DNA from: Staphylococcus sp. ACRSN
GTDB lineage: Bacteria; Bacillota; Bacilli; Staphylococcales; Staphylococcaceae
DNA length: 64,000 nucleotides
Direction: 5' to 3'
Assembly (NCBI RefSeq): GCF_022346615.1
Contig: NZ_JAKRNS010000005.1
Coordinates: 1-64,000 of the forward strand
The notes under the pieces were generated by a model that was given only the letters and a program-made list of their open reading frames with translations, made no database searches and was not told the DNA's origin. Made by a program: the position numbers and the translations under genes. Shown here piece after piece: positions 8,251-18,500 of this stretch. Within the stretch, counting starts at the first letter, position 1, and every line of letters begins with the position of its first letter.

Positions 8251-9570
8251 TTATCCCTTTTCTTTTTGTGTAATTATTAAAATAATAAATGCGATAATCA
8301 TATAAAATGTTATTAGCCACATCACTGTATGATAATAGCTGATTATATTCGTAATTTGAGAAGTTATTAATACGATAATTGATAAACCAACTGGTCCACC
8401 TAGTTGGTGCATACTATTAGTCATGCCACTTGCAGCGCCTGCTATTTTATTATCGACTTTATAAATAGCAGCGTTAGTTAAGGGAGCAAGAATCCACCCT
8501 TGTCCAAGTCCTACAAATATCATTGGAAGTCCAATTGCTATCCAATAACCATTGGAAGGGTCAACGAATGCAGAAATAACTAAACCTATAATTAATATAA
8601 GTTGTCCTGCGAGTAATACACGTGTATTTCCGAATTTTTCTGTAATTACTGGTAAGTACATTGCAGCAATAAAGTTTACAATTGTTAGTGGTAAAAATCC
8701 AACACCTGCTTGTAATGGTGTATAGTGATAAATTTGCTGCATGATTTGAGGCAGTATAAACCAATAAGGAAGCATTGCCATCATAAATATAAATCTACCT
8801 ATATATGCGCCGGAACGTACAGAATTTTTAAAAAGAGACAATGGCATTAATGCATAGTCTAATTTCTTTTCTAACCAAACAAAAGCAATGATAAGTATCA
8901 AACCTAAAATGATGAAAGATAATACATTATCTGTAATGCCATAAACCAAACTCATAGCTGCAACCACAGACAGAATGGCACCTAAATAATCTATCTTTAC
9001 ATGTTTTATTGGCGTTTGTTTAACATATAATAACGTTAAAATAATTAATAGAATTGTGAAGGGTACGTTAATTAAAAATCCTGAGCGCCAACTGATAGCA
9101 CTTGTTAACCATCCTCCTAATAGTAAACCCACACTTGCACCTATGCCAGCTGTTGCCCCATAATAGCTGATTGCTTTGATACGTTTTTTACCTTCATACG
9201 TATCCATAAGAAGTGCAAGAGAAGTAGGAGCAATAATAGCAGAACCAATGCCTTGTATCGCTCTAAAAGAGATAATTTGATATTCTGTTTGAGAAATGCC
9301 AATTAATAAACTAGATATACCAAATATCATTAAGCCGATTAGAAATATTCTTTTACGCCCTAGAAGGTCTCCGAGTCTGCCTGCAAGTAATAAAAAACCG
9401 CCAAATGTAATTGTGTAAGCATTAGAAACCCAAGAGAGTGAAGCATTGTTCATATGAAGATCATGTGCTATTTTAACTGTACTTGTGAATATAATGGAAT
9501 TGTCCATCAATATTAAAAAGTAACTGAATAAAATAATCGGTAATACAATACCGAATGTGTGTTTCGACAT
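8251..9570 (-). CDS. MFS drug exporter, DHA2 (EmrB/QacA) family
   Basis: A 439-residue integral membrane protein with about 13-14 hydrophobic segments. The loop 2-3 signature GRLGDLLGRKR (about 63-73) and the motif C-like run IGASVGLLLGGWLT after helix 4 mark a proton-driven drug:H+ antiporter of the DHA2 type. Substrates are not predictable. It is transcribed leftward from a MerR-type promoter at 9601-9631 with a 19-bp spacer, divergent from a MerR regulator gene. The RBS AAAGGAG lies before ATG 9570. Confidence 0.9.
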   Translation of the reverse strand: MSKHTFGIVLPIILFSYFLILMDNSIIFTSTVKIAHDLHMNNASLSWVSNAYTITFGGFLLLAGRLGDLLGRKRIFLIGLMIFGISSLLIGISQTEYQIISFRAIQGIGSAIIAPTSLALLMDTYEGKKRIKAISYYGATAGIGASVGLLLGGWLTSAISWRSGFLINVPFTILLIILTLLYVKQTPIKHVKIDYLGAILSVVAAMSLVYGITDNVLSFIILGLILIIAFVWLEKKLDYALMPLSLFKNSVRSGAYIGRFIFMMAMLPYWFILPQIMQQIYHYTPLQAGVGFLPLTIVNFIAAMYLPVITEKFGNTRVLLAGQLILIIGLVISAFVDPSNGYWIAIGLPMIFVGLGQGWILAPLTNAAIYKVDNKIAGAASGMTNSMHQLGGPVGLSIIVLITSQITNIISYYHTVMWLITFYMIIAFIILIITQKEKG

Positions 9571-9600
9571 GTGTAAAAACTCCTTTAAATTAATAAAAGT

Positions 9601-9631
9601 ATTATAATGTATGGAGTGGACTCCCGAGCAA
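9601..9631 (-). promoter_or_regulatory. MerR-type promoter of the DHA2 gene
   Basis: On the minus strand, -35 TTGCTC (9626-9631) and -10 TATAAT (9601-9606) are separated by 19 bases. The spacer contains the inverted repeat GGAGTggACTCC (9613-9624). The over-long spacer with a central palindrome is the hallmark of promoters activated by MerR-family proteins through DNA distortion. Confidence 0.75.
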
Positions 9632-9710
9632 GGCTATTTTATAAATTTTTTTCTACAATGAAATTAAATCTAGTTATTGAATTGATTTAGTTATGGAAGG
9701 GGTAGATATT

Positions 9711-10136
9711 ATGAAAACGAAAGAAGTAGTAAAATTAATGGAAATTTCTCAAGATACGCTTAGATATTATGAAAAGGTCGGTGTAATTCCACCTGTTACG
9801 CGTGATAAAAACGGTTATCGTGATTATAAGGATAATGATTTAAACTGGGTTTATTTAGTAAAACACTTAAGAAGAGCAGGAGTTAGTATCGAGTCATTAG
9901 TAGAATTTTGCAGACTGGGTCAATTACCTAAAGACCAATATATACAAAATCAACAAAAACAAGTCTTAAATAATCAACTAGACGAATTAAATGAAAAATT
10001 GGAAACGGTTCTTAATGCTAGAGATTTACTGCAATATAAAATTGAAAATTATGATAATCATATTGCTAAAATTGAAGCGGGTGAAGTTGATGAGGAAAAT
10101 ATTGAACGACTTTGGGAAAAAGCTGTTAACAAATAG
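9711..10136 (+). CDS. MerR-family regulator
   Basis: A 141-residue regulator with an N-terminal winged helix (SQDTLRYYEKVGVIPP, then a wing with GYRDY) and a long C-terminal dimerisation helix (about 80-120). It has no Cys-rich metal site, so it is of the general or aldehyde-stress AdhR-like kind. ATG 9711 is the likely start, with GGAAGGGG eight bases before it; an upstream in-frame ATG at 9693 overlaps that ribosome site. Its likely targets are the divergent DHA2 pump and the aldo/keto reductase just downstream, both of which have the same kind of promoter. Confidence 0.9.
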   Translation: MKTKEVVKLMEISQDTLRYYEKVGVIPPVTRDKNGYRDYKDNDLNWVYLVKHLRRAGVSIESLVEFCRLGQLPKDQYIQNQQKQVLNNQLDELNEKLETVLNARDLLQYKIENYDNHIAKIEAGEVDEENIERLWEKAVNK

Positions 10137-10137
10137 C

Positions 10138-10168
10138 TTGCCGTTGAGTTAACTCCATGGTATAAGAT
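10138..10168 (+). promoter_or_regulatory. MerR-type promoter of the aldo/keto reductase
   Basis: TTGCCG (10138-10143) is followed after 19 bases by TAAGAT (10163-10168); TATAAG at 10161 with 17 bases is the alternative. The spacer holds the palindrome GAGTTAACTC with flanking CCA, very similar to the operator at 9613. It begins directly after the merR stop codon. Confidence 0.65.
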
Positions 10169-10192
10169 TTCAAATATAGGAGGTGCTTTCAT

Positions 10193-11158
<966 letters not shown>

Positions 11159-11194
11159 AAAGTTAGTAAATTGAAGAAAATACAGTATTAATTA

Positions 11195-11423
11195 ATGCAA
11201 GTAAAGACGACAATTGTATTAGCTGAACATCAGGGAAAGCTTGTTCAATCAGTTTAGTAATTTAAATATAGTTTTAAGAAATTATTACATTTGTTAAAAA
11301 GGTCAAAGGGATAGTAGTAATGTAATCGATCAAGTGGTAAAACTAATTGGTTATGTAGATATCAGGGCCTAGGCACACGAGTTTATTAAATCTGAAGTTG
11401 TGCTTCTCTACAATCAAACATAA
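11195..11423 (+). pseudogene. Internally deleted small oxidoreductase-like remnant
   Basis: A short frame from ATG 11195 encodes VKTTIVLAEHQGKLVQSV and stops at 11255-11257. After about 60 bases another frame (11319-11423) encodes a piece with VVKLIGYVDIRA, a TAG, then AHEFIKSEVVLLYNQT and a stop. The two look like the beginning and end of one flavodoxin-fold NAD(P)H oxidoreductase-type gene, but the family is a guess. The rest of 11159-11514 has nothing except the terminator. Confidence 0.3.
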
Positions 11424-11473
11424 ATTCACCAGTAAAGTTATTGAAAAAATATAAATTTAAAGAATCATATGAT

Positions 11474-11503
11474 AAAACCACCTATTGCCAAGGTGGTTTT
11501 ATT
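11474..11503. terminator. Bidirectional terminator
   Basis: AAAACCACCT and AGGTGGTTTT enclose a seven-base loop. It lies between two converging genes and has A/T runs on both sides. Confidence 0.8.
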
Positions 11504-11514
11504 TAAAAATAGAA

Positions 11515-12180
11515 TTAGTTAATTTTATTTAATGCATATTCAATCTCAAATTCACCATCTGTCATATCAAATGATTTATTTATCGTATTTTCATTTTCTA
11601 GTGAATTTAATATAGTTAATGCAACATTTTCTCTTGAAGTTGTATGATAATCAAGTTTATCTCCAGCAATGATTTTTCCATATCCATGTTCATCTGTTAA
11701 ATGAGATGGACGGATAATTGTATAATTAAGGCCACTATTTTTTAACCACTCATCTGCGTAAAATTTTGCAATACTATAAGGGGCGAGTGCAGTATCTATC
11801 TTTGTATCATCTTCAAAATCATGAATTCTGTCGACATACATCCCACTTAGCATAATAAATCTATTCACGCCCGCTTGTTTAGCTGCTTCTATAGATTTCA
11901 CAGCACCATCTAAGTCTATTTGAATCGTTTTATCAGTATCAGTATGACCACCAGATCCGGCAACAAATACAACTGCATCGACTTGTTGACTCATGTTTGC
12001 CAGTGACGAAATTGAACTTTCTAAATCTCCGATAATAGTTGAGATACCTTTTCGTGAAAAGAAATCCTGCTGACTTTCTTTTCGAATCATAGCAATGGGT
12101 GTATGATTTTTAGAATTTTGAAGTTTGTCTACTAGAATTTTACCAACTTTACCATTTGCCCCGATAACTAAAACTTTCAT
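11515..12180 (-). CDS. NAD(P)H-binding SDR-like protein (NmrA/atypical SDR)
   Basis: A 221-residue Rossmann-fold protein with the dinucleotide loop GANGKVGK at the N-terminus, acidic GDLE after strand 3, VVFVAGSGG, FIMLSGMY and an active-site-like YxxxK (YSIAKFYADEW). Such atypical short-chain dehydrogenases act as NAD(P)H-dependent reductases or redox sensors; the substrate is unknown. ATG 12180 is chosen for the AAAGGTGAT ribosome site; the longer frame runs into the deleted SDR remnant. It is the last gene of a three-gene leftward cluster with 12328-12954 and the MFS gene, probably driven by the MerR-type promoter at 14249. Confidence 0.85.
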   Translation of the reverse strand: MKVLVIGANGKVGKILVDKLQNSKNHTPIAMIRKESQQDFFSRKGISTIIGDLESSISSLANMSQQVDAVVFVAGSGGHTDTDKTIQIDLDGAVKSIEAAKQAGVNRFIMLSGMYVDRIHDFEDDTKIDTALAPYSIAKFYADEWLKNSGLNYTIIRPSHLTDEHGYGKIIAGDKLDYHTTSRENVALTILNSLENENTINKSFDMTDGEFEIEYALNKIN

Positions 12181-12211
12181 ATGATATCTATCACCTTTCA
12201 CAAAATTTATT

Positions 12212-12289
12212 TTATATTCCAAATCCACCATCTATACTGTAATTAGCTTCAGTCACCAATACGGTTTTATTTTGGAATACTTGTTTCAT
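12212..12289 (-). pseudogene. Internally deleted short-chain dehydrogenase scar
   Basis: A 25-residue frame starting at ATG 12289 after the intact ribosome site AAAAGGAGAAC. Its first half, MKQVFQNKTVLVTEAN, is a classical SDR N-terminus (normally VTGAN followed by the glycine loop). Its second half, YSIDGGFGI and stop, is a classical SDR C-terminus. Everything between is missing, which points to an internal deletion of roughly 700 bases that kept both ends in frame. Confidence 0.6.
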
Positions 12290-12327
12290 AGTCGTTCTCC
12301 TTTTCGAAAAATGAAAGTGAATTAAAT

Positions 12328-12954
12328 TTATACCCCAATAACACTGACACGTTTACGAACGTAATCATTTTCTATAATTTCAACAAAAGCCATAGCAAAA
12401 TCTTCATAGCTAATATAGCTTTCGCCTTTTTCATTAGTAAAATATTCTTCTCCACCGATAATGTATTTTCCAGTTCTTGCACCATCTATATCTAATTCAA
12501 ATGCAGGTGTTACATATGTCCATCGTAAGTTTGAAAAAGAGCGTAGACGATTAAGATTAGCGCTCAATACTTTACCTAAAGGTTTAAGTTCGTCAGGGAA
12601 ATCTGCTTGATCCATTACTTGTAATGAATGTGATTTATTGATATATAATGTTCCTGCACCACCAACCATCAATAATTTTGTTTCTGTACCTTCTAATAGG
12701 TTTGCTAAGTGTGATAAACCTGTTGTGTGGATATCAAAAGTTTCCTCAGTCCAAGCGCTCACTGCGTTTACTACTGCATCTAAGCCTGTTAAATCTGCTT
12801 TATTTAAGTTCATTAAGTCTTTTTCTAAAATTCGCTCAAAGTTATCATTTCTTTTTTGTCTAACAATTGCTGTAACCTCATGACCTTTTCTTTCTGCTTC
12901 TTTTGCAATTAGATTTCCAGCATTTCCATGTGCACCAATAACAGCTATTTTCAT
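12328..12954 (-). CDS. NAD(P)H-binding SDR-like protein
   Basis: A 208-residue Rossmann protein with GAHGNAGN at the N-terminus, DAVVNAVSAW after strand 4, LLMVGGAGTLY and WTYVTPAF. It belongs to the NmrA/YwnB-like group of NAD(P)-binding proteins that lack a clear YxxxK pair; the role is probably reductive stress-related but unproven. The RBS AAAGGAG lies before ATG 12954. It is 41 bases downstream of the MFS gene in the same direction and shares a fold with the 11515-12180 product, suggesting an old duplication in this operon. Confidence 0.85.
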   Translation of the reverse strand: MKIAVIGAHGNAGNLIAKEAERKGHEVTAIVRQKRNDNFERILEKDLMNLNKADLTGLDAVVNAVSAWTEETFDIHTTGLSHLANLLEGTETKLLMVGGAGTLYINKSHSLQVMDQADFPDELKPLGKVLSANLNRLRSFSNLRWTYVTPAFELDIDGARTGKYIIGGEEYFTNEKGESYISYEDFAMAFVEIIENDYVRKRVSVIGV

Positions 12955-12995
12955 ATTTAAAAACTCCTTTTATTAAAATTTATAGTTTATTTATT

Positions 12996-14180
12996 TTAAG
13001 ATTGTAAAACTAAATTACTACGACGATTAAATAACCAAATCAATAATGCTAAGACATTAAGTGCGAGTCCCGTTGACATGATTCCGAGCCAACCTGAACT
13101 TGCCCAGATAGGTCCAGAAATAATGGAACCTATAGCGCCACCGATAAAATTGCCTACGACAATTGCAGTGTTTAAGCGACTTCTTTCAGTAACAGGTAAG
13201 TTGAATAGTCTAGTTTGTCCTAATACTAAAGCACTTTGTGTCGCGACATCTAAAATGATAATGACGATGATAATCGCAATAATTGAATTGCTGAACAATG
13301 CGCCAATCACTAAAGATAAGGCAATCAAAATAATAGATATACCAGTAACAGGGATAGACAATCCGCGATCATGAAAAATACCTGCTCGTTGTGCTGCTAG
13401 AGCACCTACTAAACCAATAAGACCAAATAGCCCAATTTGACTAACAGAATAATAAAATGGTCCATCAGACAATAAGTAGGTTAATGATGTCCAAAATAAT
13501 GAAAAGTTAGCAAATATTAAAGCAGTTATCGCAAGTGTAGGTGGGACAACTTTATATTTTTTTACAGTATTAAAAACCGATAACAGTAATTTGATATACG
13601 ATATTTGGTTATTTGTCGGTAATTTAGGTATAACTTTAAATAATACAATAGCGATTAAAATAATTAATATGCCTGCAATCCCAAAGACAAATCGCCAGTT
13701 GATTAAATCGGAAATAACACCACTCACAGTTCTGGATACTAAGATACCTGTTAATGCACCAGATGACACAATACCAACTACTCGACCACGACTATTTGAA
13801 TCAGCGAGTTCACTAGATAATGGAATTAATAATTGTCCAGCTACGGTAGTCAATCCAAGTAAACCTAACAAGAGTAGTAAAAATGAAAAATTGGGTGCAA
13901 CGCTTGCACCTATAAGCATTAATCCAGATAAACTCATTACTAATGGAATAAAAAGCTTACGGTTTAATACGTCACCTAATGGAACTAATAAAAACACACC
14001 TAATGCATAGCCCAATTGTGTAACAGTTACTAGAATGGATGCACTTGTCGGTGTTATATCAAGTGAACTAGCAATAACTTTAAAAAGTGGTTGAGTTAAA
14101 TACAAATTGCCAATTGCTAAACCAGATGCAACAGCAAACAATAGCACCGTAAATCTACTTAACTTCCAATTCTTGTGCAT
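12996..14180 (-). CDS. MFS transporter, DHA1-like
   Basis: A 394-residue membrane protein with 12 hydrophobic helices. Features are GNLYLTQPLF after helix 1, a loop 2-3 motif LGDVLNRK (about 68-75), and a symmetrical second half. It resembles the DHA1/AraJ-type exporters for drugs or sugars. It is the first gene of the leftward cluster and lies divergent from a MerR gene with a 19-bp-spacer promoter between them, so it is likely induced by the MerR ligand. The RBS AAAGGAG precedes ATG 14180. Confidence 0.88.
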   Translation of the reverse strand: MHKNWKLSRFTVLLFAVASGLAIGNLYLTQPLFKVIASSLDITPTSASILVTVTQLGYALGVFLLVPLGDVLNRKLFIPLVMSLSGLMLIGASVAPNFSFLLLLLGLLGLTTVAGQLLIPLSSELADSNSRGRVVGIVSSGALTGILVSRTVSGVISDLINWRFVFGIAGILIILIAIVLFKVIPKLPTNNQISYIKLLLSVFNTVKKYKVVPPTLAITALIFANFSLFWTSLTYLLSDGPFYYSVSQIGLFGLIGLVGALAAQRAGIFHDRGLSIPVTGISIILIALSLVIGALFSNSIIAIIIVIIILDVATQSALVLGQTRLFNLPVTERSRLNTAIVVGNFIGGAIGSIISGPIWASSGWLGIMSTGLALNVLALLIWLFNRRSNLVLQS

Positions 14181-14248
14181 AGCTTTAATCTCCTTTCATC
14201 CAATAAATAAGCTCGATATTTACAATATTGAGTATTTGAAGTAATATT

Positions 14249-14279
14249 ACTTTAATACCTTCGAGTTACTCGAAGTCAA
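14249..14279 (-). promoter_or_regulatory. MerR-type promoter with perfect palindrome
   Basis: On the minus strand, -35 TTGACT (14274-14279) and -10 TAAAGT (14249-14254) are 19 bases apart. The spacer carries the perfect palindrome CTTCGAGTtACTCGAAG (14259-14275 on the + strand). It drives the MFS and NAD(P)-binding gene cluster. Confidence 0.7.
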
Positions 14280-14307
14280 CACTTAAAATAAAAATAAGGT
14301 GATAAAT

Positions 14308-14736
14308 ATGTATACAATTAAAGAAGCATCTAAAATTTTAGGGTTAACTGAGCACACATTACGTTACTATACAGATAAAGGATTAACGCCAAGTCTTATT
14401 AGAGATGAGAATAATAAACGATTATTTAATGACGCTTCATTACAATGGTTAGCAGGCGCAAAAAAACTCAAAACATGTGGCATGTCGATCGATAATATAA
14501 AAAAATATGTAGATTTATGTCTAGAAGGCGAATCAACAATTAATGAACGCTACGAACTCATTGCAGCTCAAAAAGAAGAAGTTCTAAAGAAATATGAAGA
14601 AATTAAAAAAATGAAAGAATACATTATAAATAAAGAGCAACACTACAGAGATATTATGGAAGGTAAAATAGAAGACGATACAAACCCATCATTGTGGGGA
14701 AATAGTGATAAAAAATTTGACTATATAGAAGTATAG
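14308..14736 (+). CDS. MerR-family regulator
   Basis: A 142-residue MerR protein with helix-turn-helix TEHTLRYYTDKGL, a wing with NNKRLF, and a long coiled-coil helix rich in Glu and Lys (about 80-120). It has no metal-binding cysteines. ATG 14308 follows AAGGTGAT; the GTG at 14299 lies within that site. It is divergent from the MFS cluster whose promoter carries the 17-base palindrome, so it is the probable activator of that cluster. It is related to the 9711 regulator in type but is clearly a different protein. Confidence 0.9.
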   Translation: MYTIKEASKILGLTEHTLRYYTDKGLTPSLIRDENNKRLFNDASLQWLAGAKKLKTCGMSIDNIKKYVDLCLEGESTINERYELIAAQKEEVLKKYEEIKKMKEYIINKEQHYRDIMEGKIEDDTNPSLWGNSDKKFDYIEV

Positions 14737-14810
14737 TTTGTATAGATATGAAGATAATAGAACCAACAAATACTTAAACGTGAATAAGATGGACCGCTAA
14801 TATAAAAAAT

Positions 14811-14836
14811 AAGCGAAGTGCTTTGGCACTTCGCTT
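14811..14836. terminator. Terminator between converging genes
   Basis: AAGCGAAGTGC and GCACTTCGCTT form an 11-bp stem with a four-base loop, placed between merR and the riboswitch-controlled gene. Confidence 0.8.
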
Positions 14837-14845
14837 AATCAATTA

Positions 14846-15028
14846 TTATTGAGATGAATCTGTGATTTTTAAAATAGTATCCTTATCTTTTGAAACATCG
14901 ATTTGTTGAAGTATTTGATGTTTAATTTGATTGATCTTACCTCGTTTTAATATACTACTTGAAAAGTTCTTAGCTGAATATTGATTCCAATATTCTAATT
15001 CTGCGTATAGTTCATGACATGATTTCAT
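14846..15028 (-). CDS. Small protein of unknown function under SAM riboswitch control
   Basis: A 60-residue protein, charged and soluble, without membrane segment, Cys pairs or any motif that I recognise. It starts at ATG 15028 after AAAGGTGG with ideal spacing. The longer frame starting at 15133 reads back through the riboswitch and is not real. A SAM-I riboswitch and terminator lie directly upstream, so it should be expressed when S-adenosylmethionine is low. That places it in sulfur or methionine physiology, but nothing in the sequence shows how it acts. It is not followed by any methionine gene. Confidence 0.75.
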   Translation of the reverse strand: MKSCHELYAELEYWNQYSAKNFSSSILKRGKINQIKHQILQQIDVSKDKDTILKITDSSQ

Positions 15029-15049
15029 GATATAACCACCTTTATAATT

Positions 15050-15090
15050 ATATACAATAAAATAGCTCTTCAAATTAAGAAGAGCATTAC
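15050..15090 (-). terminator. Riboswitch expression-platform terminator
   Basis: GCTCTTC and GAAGAGC pair around seven bases (15066-15086). On the minus strand the stem is followed by TATTTTATT. SAM binding would favour this stem and switch the gene off. Confidence 0.8.
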
Positions 15091-15093
15091 ATA

Positions 15094-15200
15094 TCTTCTC
15101 ATCTTTCAGTCTAAATACTGTTGGAATTAGCACATCGCAAATTAGCTGTTGCTGGAGCTTCTAAGGGCCAAATCCCTCCACTCACTCTTAATAAGAGAAC
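15094..15200 (-). ncRNA. SAM-I (S-box) riboswitch aptamer
   Basis: Read on the minus strand, the conserved blocks of the S-box leader occur in order: CTCTTATTAAGAG, GTGGAGGGA, TTGGCCC, CAGCAAC, GTGCTAATTCC and GAAAGATGAGA. The first and last blocks pair to close the aptamer (P1). The spacing is that of the class I SAM aptamer. It lies about 65 bases before the start of the 60-residue gene and is followed by a terminator. Confidence 0.9.
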
Positions 15201-15541
15201 TATTTTATTAAGATGATTATAACACAATATAAATGCTTTTGAATATTGACGTGTAGTAATTTTTAGATAAATTGAATTAGTGGTGTATTAAGGCAATATC
15301 TATTAAGTATTATACGAGACTGCCTTTTGATATAAAGCAATGTAATCCTGAGAATGACTATTTTTAATTGTTAAAAATATAAATATTTTGTGTTTCATAG
15401 TTCTGTTGATTAGATTAGTAAAAGTGAAGATTGACCACCTTAATATTAATCAATGTTTTAATTTTGAGGAAACCTATTAATACTATTAATTTATTTGTTA
15501 AAATAGTGTTAAGCAAAAAAATAAAACAGTCAAGGTGGGTT
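15201..15541. other. Intergenic region before the defence island
   Basis: No supported gene. It must contain the promoters of the leftward riboswitch transcript and the rightward helicase-McrBC operon; several weak AT-rich -10-like boxes occur, none decisive. AAGGTGGG at 15532-15539 is the helicase ribosome site. Confidence 0.4.
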
Positions 15542-18500
15542 ATGATGGGGCAATTGGTAAAGGATACATTGTCAGCGTGGTTGTTAATTGAATCTTTAAG
15601 TCCTGGTAAAGTAGATTATACAACTGAAGATGTTTTGTCATCAAACCATTTCAAAAATGGAAGGAAACAAACGAAACTTCAAAGTTTTAATGAATATTTT
15701 GATATATGGAACGATAATCGTTTTATTGTTTCAGATGAGAAGAAGAAAACTGGCAATATAATATTTAAATTCTATAGACATTGCTTTTACTATAATAAGA
15801 TTAATCTGAAAATTCAAGATATTTTTAGTAATCATTCAGATATTTATAATCCTAGTACAAAGCATTGTTATGGTTATACTTTCAATACTGATGAAAAAGG
15901 TAAGGTCTTAAGTGATTCAATACATATACCAATGATAATGAGCGCTTTAAAAGAAATTGAAAAAAATAAAAACGCTGATATAGAAGAGCGATACAATGAT
16001 TCAGTAAATAAATTTCTGCAGAAAGTAAAAGAAATTTTAGCAGATGAGCCTATTAATGAACAAAAACTAGAAAAAATGGATAAAGCATACGATACGTTTT
16101 TCTCAGTACTACATTCAACAAATGACGGCTTGTTTGAACATTATGTAACAATCGATTTCTTGAATAATTATAATTCTCCGCAACCAGAATTTAATAGTTT
16201 CTTTATAAGTGATATAGAAGAGGCAAGAAAAAATCCAAGTGACGCTTTAATAAGTTATATAGAAGGAGTTGATGATAGTCAACGTATAGAAGTTGATGAA
16301 AATAAAGAAATTATTGAGAAATTTTTGCATCCTTCACAATTACCTGATGGACGCTGGCCTTCACAAACTGAGCATAGATTATCTCTTATGCAACAGCTCG
16401 CTGTGAATCGTATTACGAATACAGATGCAAATATTGATTCAGTTAATGGACCACCTGGAACAGGGAAAACGACTTTATTAAAAGATGTTTTTGCACACTT
16501 TGTTGTTGAAAGAGGTAAAGAATTAGCTAAACTGAAAAATCCTAAAGATGCATTTGAGAAAACTAAGTTACATGAAACAGATGAAAGAGATGTTTATCTT
16601 TTAAAAGAGAATATTTCAAAATATAAGATGGTTGTCGCTTCTAGTAACAATGGTGCAGTTGAGAATATATCTAAAGATTTACCAAAATTGGAAGAGGTTA
16701 TTAGAAATCCTGAAAAATGCAAATTTCCAGAATATGAAAAGAGTTACGCAGAATTAGTGAAAGAGTTAGGTCAATTTGCAGGGATTGCTGAAGGTTTAAT
16801 CGGCGAAAAGGCATGGGGATTATTTTCAGGTGTATTTGGTAAAAGTAAAAATATTAATGAAGTACTGGACCAACTGTTGAAACAAGATGATGAAAATATC
16901 GGTTTTGCAAAATTGCTAAAAAACGAAAATAATAATTTGAGTTATTTAGAATTGATGAAAGAGTGGAAAAAACAACAAAAATTATTTTTAGAAGAACTAA
17001 ATAATGTTGAAAACTTGAAAAAAGAAGCAACAAAAGCATTTGATGTATATAAAGACTATGAACAATATTTAATTGATGAAATTTCACTGGAAAGTGAAAA
17101 ACAAACAATAAAGAAACAATTAGAAAAAACAAAACTTGAAGTAGAGAATGGTAATAAAAAATTAGAAGATTTGAATAATCAAATTAATTATAATGATAAG
17201 CAATTGGGTATTATAAGTGACTTAATGCAATCTATAAAGGCAAATAATAAAGGTTTAATCAATAAATTGAAAGCTTTAATCAATGCTGAAGAAGACAGTC
17301 AATTTCAGGAATATAATAAAGAACAACAAGAGTTATTAACAAAAAAGCTGAACTTAGAGAGAACTAAAAATTCAATACAAGAAGATATTACTGATAAAAA
17401 CACAAAACAAGAATCTTTAAATCAGCAACTAATAAAAGTTCAAAAGCATTTGGCAAGTATTGAATATAAAGTACAAGACTTTGAAACGTATTGTGTCGAC
17501 TCTAAATTCACGATTCCCTCTAAAGATTTTTGGAATGAAAATAATTATGATTCAAGACAAATCTCAAATTTATGGACAAGTGATGAATTACAGTATAGAA
17601 GGGCAATGTTATTCCTAAGATCAATGATTTTACATAAATTGTTGTTAATAGCTAACAATACAACTATTTATTATGGTATCAAGGATTTTAAGGATAGACG
17701 AAGGTTGATAGATGCAAAACCTGAGGTTGTATATAATGCATGGAATGTGATGCACTTGATATTTCCAATTGTCAGTACAACGTTTGCTAGTTTTAAATCT
17801 ATGTATCAAAGCATACCACAAAATTTTATTGATCATTTATTTATAGATGAAGCGGGACAAGCAATTCCCCAAGCAGCAGTTGGTGCTTTGAATCGATCTA
17901 AGCATATGGTGGCTGTAGGGGATCCTATTCAAATAGAACCTGTTGTTACGTTAGAAAGTCATTTGATAGATAATATTCGGAAAAATTATAATGTTCCAGA
18001 ACGTTTAGTATCAAAAGAAGCATCGGTGCAAGCTATAGCAGACAATGCCAATCGTTATGGATTCTGGAAAAAAGATGCTACTGAGGAAGATCAGAAGACG
18101 TGGATAGGAATTCCATTATGGGTGCATAGACGTTGTTTAAATCCTATGTTCTCAATTGCTAATCAGATAGCTTATAACAATAAAATGGTGTTACCTAGCG
18201 ACATTGAAAAAGTAGGGAAAACGGGTTGGTTTAATTCGAGAGGGACTTCATTGCAAAAGCAATATGTGAAAGAACATGGTGAAAAAGTATTAGAATTGCT
18301 AGCTAATGATTGGAATGAAGCAATCAAAAATGGAGAGATGGAACCGAATTCTTTTGTGATTTCTCCATTTTCTGCAGTCCAAAATCAAATCAAGCAATTA
18401 GTAAAATCTAGATTGCCTCACAAGACTAATATAGAACGGGGAACAATTAGTCGATGGGTGAATAAATCTATAGGTACTGTACATACTTTCCAAGGGAAAG

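Noticed and set aside
13078..14010. Plus-strand frames opposite the MFS gene
   Set aside because: Complementary shadows of a membrane-protein gene; no ribosome sites.
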